A stretch of 64,000 nt of DNA from Myxococcota bacterium (GCA_022710975.1 JAKLGA010000003.1:124001-188000); one strand, 5' to 3'. Counted from the first letter of the stretch, positions 8,793 through 17,689 are shown. Notes: generated by a model from the letters alone, not told the origin. Program-made: numbers and translations.

Positions 8793-9307
8793 TCACCGGC
8801 CGCGCAGCAATTCCAGGTAAGGCACGGGCACGCGGTCCTCGGGGCGCAGGGCGAGGGCGGCGGCGATCTCGCCGAGCTCGGCCTGGCCCGCCTCGTCGTC
8901 GAGCCCCTCCAGCACGGTCTCGAGCTCCACGAAGTCCCCGAGCCCCTCCACCCGGTCCAGGTGGATGCGGGTGGGCGCAGGAGGAGCAGCCGGCGCTCCT
9001 TCCGCACCTCTCCCACCACCCCCAGCGCGTCGGCGAGCACGGCGCGCAGGCCCCCCGGATCCGCCACCGGGATGATGAGGTAGTCGCTGCCGCGGGCCTC
9101 AGCCCGGTCTGGCCGCCGGTAGGAGATGAGCTCGGCCCGGCCGTCTCCCAGCTCGCGCAGCTTGAGCCTCGCCCGCTCCGCCCCGAAGAAGGTGTCCCGC
9201 TGGCGGAGCAGCGCAGCCTCCCGCGCACCCCGTCCGACGGCCAGGCGCCGTGCGGCCTCCAGGTCGGCGACGCGGCACTTCAGCTCGATGTTCCGTCCGG
9301 ACCGCAT
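8793..9307 (-). pseudogene. CYTH-domain (class IV adenylate cyclase-like) protein, single-base frameshift
   Basis: From ATG 9305-9307 (GGGAGG six bases upstream) the frame reads MRSGRNIELKCRVADLEAAR ... KLRELGDGRAELISYRRPD, a CYTH fold with the alternating ELK / KLR charges. After ERRLLLLRP the frame is lost; the neighbouring frame continues as RIHLDRVEGLGDFVELETVL and stops at TGA 8793-8795. That continuation is typical for the second half of class IV cyclase or CYTH proteins, so the two halves are one gene with one base missing near 8967-8978. The interval is 515 bases, one short of 172 codons. It could be a sequencing or assembly error or a real recent mutation. Confidence 0.75.
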
Positions 9308-9350
9308 CTCCAACCTCCCGGAATCGCAGCATTGACGCACTTCTTGACGC

Positions 9351-9410
9351 GCGTCAAAAAGAGCCTGGCACCTTTTTCTGGTAGCGTCATAAAGTGCCTG
9401 GCACCTTCTA
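9351..9410. repeat. REP-like repeats, two copies, at the 3' end of the HEAT-like gene
   Basis: Copy A1 (9351-9382) contains GCGTCAAAAAG then GCCTGGCACCTTTTTCTGG; copy A2 (9385-9410) begins GCGTCATAAAG and contains the odd palindrome GTGCC-T-GGCAC. A2 runs into the TAG of the HEAT-like gene (9408-9410). A1 is almost identical, over 32 bases, to the copy at 12949-12980 on the other side of that gene; only two positions differ. No transposase is visible nearby. Confidence 0.75.
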
Positions 9411-12400
9411 GGGCAGGGGGGCACTGCACCCCAGCAGGACTCGATCTAAGACCTCCTCCCGTCCGGTTCGATCGCCACCCTCTGCCTCCATGATGTCCAG
9501 GAGGTCAGCACAAGCCCGACGCCGATCGACCGACAGGAGCGCCTCCGCAGCCCCCCAGAGATAGGGATCGAGACCCTCGGGACTCGCCAGGACGAGCGGC
9601 ACTCGCTCGCCAAGGACGCACCAACCGCTCGCCGGCTCTAGGCCAGCGATGATGCGCACGAATCTCAGCAGGGGGGGGTACGCAGGTGCATTTCCTGGCA
9701 CGCCGAGGAGCCAGGCGTAGCTCAAGCAGACCCCGCGATCGGGCTCGCTCTCGAACAACCGCAAGAGCACCTCCCGCCCGCGGGATCCGAAACGGCCGAT
9801 CGACTCGACGAGCCGTTTCCTGTCCCTGGCGCCCTCGAAGGCATCGCTGTGCAGGCTCGGCCGTTTCCCGTCCCTGGCGCCCCAGAAGGCAGCATCGCTG
9901 GACAGACTCGGAAGGGGCGCCGGGTACCGATCCCAGAGGGCCCTCGAGAGATCATCGAACGCTGGTTCGAAGGGGAGTTGCGCCAGGGACTCCGCCACCG
10001 CGACCGAACTGCGCCCGTGCTCCTTGAAGAACGCGTGGAGTCTCTGCAGGTCCATGGGGGCCTTAATTCTCTCCAGTCGGCGCAGGTAACCCCCGGGAAG
10101 ACCCGAGCCGCGGCCTGCGATCTGGCACGCCTCCAGCGTTCGCTGCGTGAAGGCGCTGGCTGCGCGCTGGTCTCGCCACCCAGGGCAGTTCTCGAGCAGG
10201 ACGTAGCTGGCCCGGCAGGCCGCCATGCGAAGGGCGGGCTCGACGTCGGATAGCGATGGGGCGATGATCGCGGCAGCACGCGTGCACCGCCCGCGGGCCT
10301 CCGGTGAATCCTCCAGCCGGCGGTGCCCCTGGCTGCATGGGCCAAGAAGGATGACCTCGTTAACCCATTCGTTCACGAGCCGCCTAAGCTTCGGATCCCG
10401 GCGCCGCGCGAGGCGCGCCAACGCGTCGAGCCATGCATCCGGATCGAAGTCATCTGAACACCATCCGATCAGGGAGACGAGCCCGGGGGCGGCAGCGCTC
10501 TCGATGACCTCCTCCAGCGGCAGGCCAAGAAGGAGGTGGTTGAAGCACGATCTGACCGCCCGGTCTCCGTTGCGCCCTATCCCGGGGAGCTTCGCCAGGA
10601 CCACACGGGCGAGGTGCCGGTCTCCAGTGCGGGAGGCAAGGCACACGAGGCTATACAGCTCTTGACGGCGCTCCGGGCCAGCCCGCCCTGGGCTTTCACG
10701 CGGCGCGGAAAGGACCTGCTCGACACCCCGGACGAGGCGGCCGCGGCCACCCCGCTCGAGCACCCGAGGGCTCGCCTCGAGCATGGCCAGGCGGTCGACC
10801 GCATCCCAGCTCGGCGCCTGCCCGGGCCGCACGCCGGCCAGCGCCCGGCGCGCCCGTTCATCCCAGCGGGCGCCGAAGCGACGCAAGAGGTCCAGCGTGC
10901 ACTGGCCGAAATCGCGATCCGCGAGCAGGCGCGAGGCCTCGCCCTCGACGACCCAGAAGTAGGCAGTGGAAGAGGAGTCCGCGAGCTGCTGGAGCGCCAC
11001 CAGCTCGCCCGGGGGACCCGCCTGGAAAGCCAGCGCGGCGGCCAGCACGGGGAGATTCTTCTGTGGGGTCTCGGGAAAGGGACCCGCCGTGCGGCTGCCG
11101 TGAGGCAGGCAACCGGTGGCCACCGGACCGTCCGCCATCGGCCCAAGCAGGCCCCGGACGAGGTCGGGATCGTCGATCCGCGCGCGGATGGACTCGGACA
11201 GCAACTGCCTTCTGGGCTCCGCGGCCAGTCGCTCCCTCCGCGCGAGCTCGAAGAGTTCGGGTTGCCCCAGGCCCACGAGGGCCTCGACGAACACCTCGTG
11301 CTCGCGCCCGCGGGCGGCCAGGGCCCGCGTGAACGCGGTTGGCGCCCCGCGATCGTCACCCAGCGCGAGGAGCAGCAGGGCGGCGAAGCCCTGGCGAGGG
11401 TGGTCATCTTGGGCTGCCGCGGCGGCCCAGCCTTCAGGTCCCTCGTCGAGGAGCCCCTGTGCAGCGGGATCCAAGGACAGGCTGCCGGACCACCCGGAGA
11501 GCTTGCGCAGCCGCGACGAGAGCTCTCCGGGGCTGGTGGCGCGGAGGACGAAAGCAGCATCGAGGAGGCCGAGCTCTGGCGCAGGGGCCCCACGGGCGCC
11601 CGTCTCCTCCTCGAAGAACCGTCCCAGCCGTCCCCCATGAGTGCGCGCCAGCTCGAACGCCACCGCTCGCGCCGGAGCACTGCTCGCGCCGTTGATCGTT
11701 CCCGACCACCGGGAAGAGAGATAGTGTGCCAGCGCCTCGAACACCAGGGGTTCGGACTGATGCGAAGCCAGGCGCAGCGCCGCCCGATCGTTCCCGTGCA
11801 GCGCGAGCTCGCGCAGCAGGGGCATCGGCAGGCCGGAGAGATCCGAGGCGTACTCCGGCCAGCCGAGGTCGCGCGAGAGCGCCTGGGCGCGCAGGCTCTC
11901 CAGGGCGATCCTGGCCAGCGGGTCGTCCCGGAAGCGGACGTCCTCGGCCAGCCTGTCGAGCACCCCGGGCCCGAACGCGAGCAGTGCATTCCGGTACCTC
12001 TCGACGTCCCTGAATCCCAGCTCGACCGAGCGGATCCGGATCTGGCCCAGGTACTTGGCAAGGATCGCCGGAGCCGCGTCCGAGTAACCGAGCGCGCCCA
12101 GCATCTCGGCCAACCCGCTGGCGGTCCGACCCGGCGGGGCGGCCTCGAACCGCCGCACCATTTGCATCGCCGCGGTGTTACCTCGCAGCGCCGCCGCCGC
12201 CGCGAGGCGCTGCTCGTCGTCGAAGCCAGGCACGGCGCCACTCGCGACCCCGCCGAGCCAGTCCGAGACAGAGCTCCCGGCGGTCGCGATTGCCTGGCGG
12301 ATCCAGGGAGAGCGCGCACCGTCAGAAGCGGCCTCCAGCAGCAACGGTGCGAGCTCAGGCGGGGCGAAGCTACCCACGAGCACGGCGAGGCAACCGCCGT

Positions 12401-12869
12401 GCCTCAGCCCCCTCGGGCCCACCGCGCGCAGGTGTCCGGCGATGAAAGGGATCGCCGCGTGGTCGAAGAGCACACCCTCGGAGCTCCGGCCGACAGACAG
12501 AGCAAGGACCTGGCCGTCCGGCAGCGGCACCGCGACCGAGCAATGGCGCAACCCGGAATCCCACCTGGCCACCTGGTATGGCTGGCGCAGCCTCATCAGG
12601 ACATCTCTCGCCAGGAGCCTGCGCGCACCGTCGGCGCTCCGCGCCTCTCGTTCCAGGAGGCTCGCGATGGAAGACCCTCGTCCCTCCAGAAGGCTGCGAT
12701 ACGCCGCGAACTTCCCGCCTCGGAGATTCACCGTACGCTCGAAGAGTTCTTCCGCGGACAGGGCAGAGGGGACGAGCGGCTCAGGGCCACCGGCGAGAAC
12801 TTGCGCTGCCAGAAGGAAGAGCCAAGTACCTACCAGTAGATTGCGAACACTGGTCCCTGCATGCGACAC
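9408..12869 (-). CDS. Large exported protein with HEAT-like alpha-helical repeats
   Basis: About 1153 residues. I prefer the GTG at 12867-12869, which follows GAGGGGG at good spacing; a TTG at 12890 would add seven residues. A signal peptide follows (RNLLVGTWLFLLAAQVLAGG). The body is helix-rich, with many Leu/Ala/Arg segments spaced like HEAT or armadillo repeats (LERYRNALLAFGPGVLDRLAED-like units), and no catalytic motif is seen. Near the C-terminus the pair FWGARDGKRPSLHSDAF / FEGARDRKR is a local duplication. Base composition looks less GC-rich than the neighbours. It is bracketed by near-identical repeats at 9351 and 12949. A scaffold or binding role is inferred from repeat architecture only. 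Confidence 0.75.
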   Translation of the reverse strand: MSHAGTSVRNLLVGTWLFLLAAQVLAGGPEPLVPSALSAEELFERTVNLRGGKFAAYRSLLEGRGSSIASLLEREARSADGARRLLARDVLMRLRQPYQVARWDSGLRHCSVAVPLPDGQVLALSVGRSSEGVLFDHAAIPFIAGHLRAVGPRGLRHGGCLAVLVGSFAPPELAPLLLEAASDGARSPWIRQAIATAGSSVSDWLGGVASGAVPGFDDEQRLAAAAALRGNTAAMQMVRRFEAAPPGRTASGLAEMLGALGYSDAAPAILAKYLGQIRIRSVELGFRDVERYRNALLAFGPGVLDRLAEDVRFRDDPLARIALESLRAQALSRDLGWPEYASDLSGLPMPLLRELALHGNDRAALRLASHQSEPLVFEALAHYLSSRWSGTINGASSAPARAVAFELARTHGGRLGRFFEEETGARGAPAPELGLLDAAFVLRATSPGELSSRLRKLSGWSGSLSLDPAAQGLLDEGPEGWAAAAAQDDHPRQGFAALLLLALGDDRGAPTAFTRALAARGREHEVFVEALVGLGQPELFELARRERLAAEPRRQLLSESIRARIDDPDLVRGLLGPMADGPVATGCLPHGSRTAGPFPETPQKNLPVLAAALAFQAGPPGELVALQQLADSSSTAYFWVVEGEASRLLADRDFGQCTLDLLRRFGARWDERARRALAGVRPGQAPSWDAVDRLAMLEASPRVLERGGRGRLVRGVEQVLSAPRESPGRAGPERRQELYSLVCLASRTGDRHLARVVLAKLPGIGRNGDRAVRSCFNHLLLGLPLEEVIESAAAPGLVSLIGWCSDDFDPDAWLDALARLARRRDPKLRRLVNEWVNEVILLGPCSQGHRRLEDSPEARGRCTRAAAIIAPSLSDVEPALRMAACRASYVLLENCPGWRDQRAASAFTQRTLEACQIAGRGSGLPGGYLRRLERIKAPMDLQRLHAFFKEHGRSSVAVAESLAQLPFEPAFDDLSRALWDRYPAPLPSLSSDAAFWGARDGKRPSLHSDAFEGARDRKRLVESIGRFGSRGREVLLRLFESEPDRGVCLSYAWLLGVPGNAPAYPPLLRFVRIIAGLEPASGWCVLGERVPLVLASPEGLDPYLWGAAEALLSVDRRRACADLLDIMEAEGGDRTGREEVLDRVLLGCSAPLP
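9813..9911. repeat. Imperfect tandem duplication inside the HEAT-like gene
   Basis: Two adjacent units of 48 and 51 bases, each starting CCGTTTCC and ending in a GCTCGG or ACTCGG segment, share GTCCCTGGCGCC and AAGGC. They encode the repeated FWGARDGKR and FEGARDRKR segments. The length difference is one codon, so the frame is kept. Confidence 0.7.
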
Positions 12870-12948
12870 CACGAACCCCCTCGGCAGCAAGGCGACGGAC
12901 GAGTCCTAGGATACCCCAAGGAGGATACCCTAAGGAGAACCTGGTTCC

Positions 12949-12980
12949 GCGTCAAAAGAAGCCTGGCACCTTTTTCTGGT
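12949..12980. repeat. REP-like repeat copy upstream of the HEAT-like gene
   Basis: This 32-base element begins GCGTCAAAAGA and contains GCCTGGCACCTTTTTCTGG, matching the copy at 9351-9382 in the same orientation except for two adjacent positions. It sits between the divergent HEAT-like and DUF4215 genes. Just before it, 12909-12936 holds two tandem GGATACCC-AAGGA units. Together with the 3' copies it brackets the HEAT-like gene as direct repeats about 3.6 kb apart. Confidence 0.75.
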
Positions 12981-13050
12981 GGCCCACGCCGGCGCCGAGC
13001 CAGCCCGTCTCTGGTAAGATAGGTGGGTTCGAAAACATGGGGAGGCGTAC

Positions 13051-15528
13051 ATGAACCAGTCCCTGTCGTGGTGGGGTCTGTCCGTGCTCCTGGCGTGCTC
13101 CCCGTTCCAGCTCACCTGCGACGGAGGTTCGGGTGCCCTACCCGAGTGCGGCAACCAGCAAGTCGAAGCCGGAGAGGTCTGTGACGACGGCCGCAACGGC
13201 GACGCCTGCGATGGCTGCCTCGACGACTGCACCGCCCTGGTGAACACCTGTGGCGACGGCTACCCCTGCGGCGCCGAGGAGTGCGACGACCACAACACCA
13301 CCGGCGGGGACGGCTGCTCGGCCAACTGCGCCAACGAAGTCATCCCCGCGTGCGGAGACGGAATCCCCCAGGCCGGCGAGGACTGCGACGACGGCCGCGA
13401 CGGCGACAGCTGCGACGGCTGCCTGGACGACTGCACCTCCCACTCCAACACCTGCGGCGACGGATTCCGCTGCGACCTCGAGGAGTGCGACGACCACAAC
13501 ACCACCGATGGAGACGGCTGCTCCGCCCTGTGCCTGGACGAGGTCCTGCCGTCCTGCGGCGACGGCACCCCGGACAACGGCGAGGACTGCGACGACGGCC
13601 GCAACGGCGACGACTGCGACGGCTGCCTGGACGACTGCACCTCCCACTCCAACACCTGCGGCGACGGCTACCGCTGTGACCTCGAGGAGTGCGACGACCA
13701 CAACACCACGGACGGGGACGGCTGCTCCGCCCTGTGCCTGGACGAGATCCTGCCGGCCTGCGGCAACGGCACCCCGGAGGCCGGCGAGGGCTGCGACGAC
13801 GGCAACGGCGTGCTGACGGATGACTGCCCGGACGGACCGGGCGGCTCGTGCGAGCCGGCGTACTGCGGCGATGGGTTCACCAACCTGTCCGGTCCTGCCC
13901 GGCCCGTCGAGGGCTGCGACGACGGCAACCTCGTGGACGCGGACGCCTGCAGCAACGCCTGCCAGCCGAACCCGTCCTGCGGCATCGATCAGGACGCCGA
14001 CGGCTCCTTCCTCGACCCGGGCGAGGGCTGCGATCTCGGCCCGCAGAACTCGGCCACCACCTCGGGCGACTGCGCCAGCGCGTGCCGTCCGACCTGCGTG
14101 TGCCCCGCCTGTGGCGACGGGGTGGTGGACTACCCGCTGGGCGAGGAGTGCGACGACGGCGGCGGCGCCGCCGGGGACGGCTGCGACGGGCTCTGCCGGG
14201 TGGAGGTCACCCCGGCCTGCGGCGACGGCCATCTGGACGCCTACCTGGGAGAGGAGTGCGACGACGGCGCCACCGCGCCCGGCGACGGCTGCAGCCCGAC
14301 CTGCCAGCTCGAGCCCGTCGGCCAGACCTGCGGCGACCAGGTCCAGGACGCCCTGGAGGCCTGCGACGATGGGGGGGCCTGCGCGGACGGCTCGGCGTGC
14401 AGCCTGGACGCGGACTGCGCCGGCCAGCCCACCGCCCCGCCCTCGGACGATCGCTGCCTGCCGCGCAACGGCGACGGCTGCAACGCGACCTGCACCCTGA
14501 CCAACGCGGCCTCCACCTTCCACCTGCTCACGGGCGGGGTCACGCTGGAAGCGGACAACACGTATCTCTGGATGGCCCAGGAGGGGAGCGGGATCCTCGA
14601 GCGCCTCGACATCCAGGCCTGCATCCAGCACCTGGCGGCCAACCCCTGCCTGCCCGGGCCCCCGCCGACCTGCGCGCAGCCCTGCCCGACCCAGCAGGTG
14701 ACCACCTCGGCGATCAGCCTGGCTCTGCCCGCGTCCGATGGGCGCACCCTGTGGTTCACCGAGTCCGCGTACCAGGTGTCGATGGTCGTGCGCGCCCTCG
14801 ACATCGCCGCCTGCGACGCGGCCCTCGCCCTGGGCGGGGACTGCAGCGCATTGGTCCAGGACTTGGCCGGCGGCCCCTGGGGCCACATGGATGGCGTGGG
14901 GGCCGCGGCCCGCTTCGGAGAGCCGCGCGGCCTGACCTACCACCACGGCGCCCTCTACCTGCTCGACTCGGGCTGCGGCACGCTGCGGCGCATCGATCCT
15001 GTCAGCGGGACCGTGGTGACGGTGGTCGGCCCGGCGCAGCCCACCTGCCCGAGCCCGGGCGCCCTCGAAGGCTACGGCGCGGCGGCCCGCCTCGCCAGCC
15101 CGCGCTACATGGCCACCGACAACTCCGGCTTCCTGTACGTCTCGGACAACTTCGACCACGGCCTGTGGCGCTACCACACCGCCAGCGGCTACCTGGAGCG
15201 CTTCGTCGGCACCGGCGTCTCCGGCTACCTGGACGCCCTGGACGGGCGGCAGGCCCAGTTCGCCCGGCCGCGCGACATCGCCTCGGACGGGACCAGCCTG
15301 TTCGTGGCGGACTTCAACAACTACGTGCTGCGCGAGGTCCACCTGACCACCCGGCGCGTGACCACGCTGCTGGGCCAGGCCGGCGCCTGCGGCAGCGCCT
15401 GGGGCACGGGCGCGCTCGCCCGCCTGGACAAGCCGATGACGCTGGTCTTCCACCACCCCAGCCGCTCTGTGTTCGTCTACACCGCCTCCGATTGCGGCTC
15501 GGCGCCGCAGATCTGGCGGGTGCGCTGA
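13051..15528 (+). CDS. Secreted Cys-rich DUF4215-repeat protein with C-terminal NHL-type propeller
   Basis: 825 residues from ATG 13051, six bases after GGGGAGG. A signal peptide ends near a Cys (SPFQLTC), so lipidation is possible though the lipobox is poor. Residues ~30-480 consist of myxobacterial Cys-rich repeats of the type CGDG...EECDD...GDGCS..C, likely disulfide-bonded. Residues ~490-825 read as NHL or SMP-30-like propeller blades (RFGEPRGLTYHHGALYLLDS, FARPRDIASDGTSLFVADFN, ARLDKPMTLVFHHPSRSVFV). The first three repeat units are long tandem DNA duplications. It is likely displayed outside the cell. The ligand is unknown. Confidence 0.88.
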   Translation: MNQSLSWWGLSVLLACSPFQLTCDGGSGALPECGNQQVEAGEVCDDGRNGDACDGCLDDCTALVNTCGDGYPCGAEECDDHNTTGGDGCSANCANEVIPACGDGIPQAGEDCDDGRDGDSCDGCLDDCTSHSNTCGDGFRCDLEECDDHNTTDGDGCSALCLDEVLPSCGDGTPDNGEDCDDGRNGDDCDGCLDDCTSHSNTCGDGYRCDLEECDDHNTTDGDGCSALCLDEILPACGNGTPEAGEGCDDGNGVLTDDCPDGPGGSCEPAYCGDGFTNLSGPARPVEGCDDGNLVDADACSNACQPNPSCGIDQDADGSFLDPGEGCDLGPQNSATTSGDCASACRPTCVCPACGDGVVDYPLGEECDDGGGAAGDGCDGLCRVEVTPACGDGHLDAYLGEECDDGATAPGDGCSPTCQLEPVGQTCGDQVQDALEACDDGGACADGSACSLDADCAGQPTAPPSDDRCLPRNGDGCNATCTLTNAASTFHLLTGGVTLEADNTYLWMAQEGSGILERLDIQACIQHLAANPCLPGPPPTCAQPCPTQQVTTSAISLALPASDGRTLWFTESAYQVSMVVRALDIAACDAALALGGDCSALVQDLAGGPWGHMDGVGAAARFGEPRGLTYHHGALYLLDSGCGTLRRIDPVSGTVVTVVGPAQPTCPSPGALEGYGAAARLASPRYMATDNSGFLYVSDNFDHGLWRYHTASGYLERFVGTGVSGYLDALDGRQAQFARPRDIASDGTSLFVADFNNYVLREVHLTTRRVTTLLGQAGACGSAWGTGALARLDKPMTLVFHHPSRSVFVYTASDCGSAPQIWRVR
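13147..13758 (+). repeat. Three tandem 204-base repeats within the DUF4215 gene
   Basis: Units 13147-13350, 13351-13554 and 13555-13758 each encode 68 residues starting at the Cys of a CG(D/N)G motif. GAGGAGTGCGACGACCACAA recurs at 13276, 13480 and 13684, exactly 204 bases apart. Units 2 and 3 are closest. Degree of identity suggests recent duplication or gene conversion and a possible length-variable surface domain. Confidence 0.85.
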
Positions 15529-15601
15529 GCCTGGAGGCGCTCCCGCCCCGCGCGGCCGCCCGCTTGACTTGCGCCCCGGATGGGGGGCACCTTCCGCCCG
15601 C

Positions 15602-16909
15602 ATGGAGCGGCGCGCCTTCACCCACTGCGGCGTGAGCCTCGGCCAGGTGCACGCCCTGGCCGGCCGCCTGCGAGCCGAGCTGGGGTCGGCCGCGGGGCCC
15701 GTGTGCCTGGCCAGCCAGGATCGGCCCGTGGTGGCGGCCGCGCTGCTGTGCGCGCTGGCCGGCGGCCCGCCGCTGGTCCTGCCCCACGCGCTCTCGGCCC
15801 GGGTGCTGGCGGAGGCGCGCGAGGCCACCGGCTGCGGCCTGGCGCTGGTCGCCGGCGACGAGGTGGAGCTGCCCGACGGCGTGCAGGCCGTGCCGGCCGC
15901 GCTCGGTCCGGAGCCCCCGGCCGACACCCCGGCGCCCGCGCGCGCGCGGGCCGAGGACGAGGTGTTCCTGTCGCTGTTCACCGGCGGCTCGACCGGCCGG
16001 CCCCGGCTGTGGCCCAAGAGCCCGCGCGCCCTGCTCGGGGAGGCGGCCGCCCTGGTCCGGCGCTTCGGCTTCGGCCCCGCGGATCTGGTGCTCGCCACCG
16101 TGTCGCCGCTGCACATCTACGGCCTGCTGTTCTCGGTGCTGGCCCCGCTGCTGTCCGGGGCGCGGGTGCTGCGCCCCACGGCCTTCCTGCCGGCCGAGAT
16201 CGAGCGGCTGCTCGGTGAGCCCGGCCCGAGCTTGCTGGTCGGCGCGCCGGCCCACTACCGCGCGCTGCAGGCCGCCCGCCCGCGCGGCCCGCGCCTGCGG
16301 CTGGCCTTCTCCTCCGGGGGCATGCTGGACCCGGCCGACGGGGACCACTTCTCCCGCGCCTCGGGCGTGTCGGTGGTGGAGGTGTACGGCTCCACCGAGA
16401 CCGGCGGGGTGGCCACCCGCGACCGCCTGCGCGGGGAGCAGGACTGGACCCCGGCCGAGGGGGTGCGGCTGGGCTTCGCCGACGAGCGCCTGGCGGTGGA
16501 CTCGCCCTTCCTCTCGCCCGGCCTGCCGCGCCAGGCCGACGGGCTGTTCCTCACCGGCGACCGGGCCGCGCCCGCGCCGGGCGGGCGCTTCGCGCTGCTC
16601 GGGCGGGTGGACGGGATCGTCAAGGTGGCCGGGAAACGCGTGGACCTGGCCGAGGTGGAGCAGAAGCTCGGCGCGCTGCCCGGGGTGCGGGAGGCGGCGG
16701 TCCTGGCCGCCGAGGCCACGGGCGGCCGGGAGCACGAGATCCTCGCGCTGTACGCGGGCACGGCCGAGCCCGAGGCGGTGCGCGCCATGCTCGCCCAGCG
16801 CGTGGAGCCCCAGGCCCTGCCCCGGCGGATCCTGCGGGTCGACGCCATCCCGCTCACCCCGTCCGGCAAGCGCGATCGCCGGGCCCTCGAGACCCTGCTG
16901 AAGGGCTGA
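15602..16909 (+). CDS. AMP-dependent acyl/aryl ligase of the ketosynthase cluster
   Basis: 435 residues from ATG 15602. Core ANL motifs are present: the phosphate loop FTGGSTGRP (126-134), the A5 motif VYGSTETGG, the hinge and A8 region LLGRVDGIVKVAGKRVDLAEVE, and the A10 Lys motif PLTPSGKRDRRAL. It is short for the family (500+ residues are usual) because the N-terminal part is reduced, as in ligases of aryl polyene-type clusters. It would activate a carboxylic acid as the acyl-adenylate and pass it to the ACP or CoA; the substrate is not predictable by eye. It faces the minus-strand cluster tail to tail, with no bases between the two stop codons. Confidence 0.85.
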   Translation: MERRAFTHCGVSLGQVHALAGRLRAELGSAAGPVCLASQDRPVVAAALLCALAGGPPLVLPHALSARVLAEAREATGCGLALVAGDEVELPDGVQAVPAALGPEPPADTPAPARARAEDEVFLSLFTGGSTGRPRLWPKSPRALLGEAAALVRRFGFGPADLVLATVSPLHIYGLLFSVLAPLLSGARVLRPTAFLPAEIERLLGEPGPSLLVGAPAHYRALQAARPRGPRLRLAFSSGGMLDPADGDHFSRASGVSVVEVYGSTETGGVATRDRLRGEQDWTPAEGVRLGFADERLAVDSPFLSPGLPRQADGLFLTGDRAAPAPGGRFALLGRVDGIVKVAGKRVDLAEVEQKLGALPGVREAAVLAAEATGGREHEILALYAGTAEPEAVRAMLAQRVEPQALPRRILRVDAIPLTPSGKRDRRALETLLKG

Positions 16910-17689
16910 CTACAAGATCCTGCCCGACAGCCAGCCGGTGGCCACCACCACCCCGCCGGCCTGGAGCAGCGCGGGCGCGATCTCGGGGTCGGCCACCAGA
17001 TCCACCGTCCCGCCCAGCGTCTCGAGCAGCGCCCACACGAACGCGCGCCCGGTCTCCTCGTTGACGCGCCGCTCGACCGCCACGACGTGCCCGGCCAGCA
17101 GCGCCATGCTCTCTTCTTCGTCCGACTCGTCAGACCTGTCCGACCTGTCTGACTCGTCGGACTCCTCCCGGAACAGCCCCAGCGGGATGAAGGCCCGTGA
17201 GGCCAGCCGGACCTCGTCCTGCGGCCGGGCCTCGAAGGCCTCGAGCCCGGGGTAGACCTGCAGCTCGTGGGCGAAGAGCGCGAGCTGCACGTCGACCCGC
17301 GCGGGCAGCCTCCGGCCCGCCTGGCGGGCCGCGTCCGGGCAGTCGAACACGAACGGGTAGAGCCCGTCCTGGCTGTCGGCCAGGGCCTCGGGCGCGACCG
17401 CCCAGGCGTGGAAGGCGCCGTCCAGCGGGCTGTCGCCCTCCCGCGCCAGCTCCCGGGTCAGGACCGCCGGCATCCGCCCCCGCCCGTCCAGGTGGGGGTT
17501 CATGCCGACCAGCTCCTGCTCGGCGGAGATCTGCGCCCACAGCTCGGCGCCGCACGGCAGGCGCCAGTGCAGGTAGGCCCCGCGCTCGGACTCGACCAGC
17601 GCGCCCTCCTCGTCGGCGCGCGCGGCCAGGTCCACGAACTCCTCCTCGCTCTCCGCGTCGAACCCGATGCTGGTCAGGTGGCTGGCCAT
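16910..17689 (-). CDS. Hypothetical protein ending the ketosynthase cluster
   Basis: 259 residues. Its ATG at 17687-17689 lies inside the end of the dehydratase-PPTase gene (16-base overlap), so it belongs to the same transcript. It is acidic, with no signal peptide or membrane segment. Around residues 175-190 is a Ser-Asp/Glu-Arg tract encoded by a short tandem DNA repeat. The N-terminus (MASHLTSIGFDAESEEEFVD) resembles small cytosolic proteins of unknown function; I recognise no domain. It could be a structural partner of the biosynthetic enzymes or unrelated; position is the only evidence. Confidence 0.7.
   Translation of the reverse strand: MASHLTSIGFDAESEEEFVDLAARADEEGALVESERGAYLHWRLPCGAELWAQISAEQELVGMNPHLDGRGRMPAVLTRELAREGDSPLDGAFHAWAVAPEALADSQDGLYPFVFDCPDAARQAGRRLPARVDVQLALFAHELQVYPGLEAFEARPQDEVRLASRAFIPLGLFREESDESDRSDRSDESDEEESMALLAGHVVAVERRVNEETGRAFVWALLETLGGTVDLVADPEIAPALLQAGGVVVATGWLSGRIL
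17121..17165. repeat. Five 9-base tandem units encoding an acidic Ser/Asp tract
   Basis: The units TCCGACTCG, TCAGACCTG, TCCGACCTG, TCTGACTCG and TCGGACTCC follow one another. On the coding (minus) strand they give a Ser-Asp-Glu/Arg tract in the hypothetical protein. Because 9 is a multiple of 3, copy-number change would alter linker length without shifting frame. Confidence 0.7.

Noticed and set aside
9408-12869. Segment between REP-like repeats considered as a composite transposon or prophage remnant
   Set aside because: No transposase, integrase or phage gene is present; only one large gene lies between the repeats. The repeats are reported, but not a transposon.
13147-13758. Tandem repeats considered as a CRISPR array
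   Set aside because: The period is 204 bases, repeats are coding, in frame and encode Cys-rich units; there are no short repeats with unique spacers and no cas genes.
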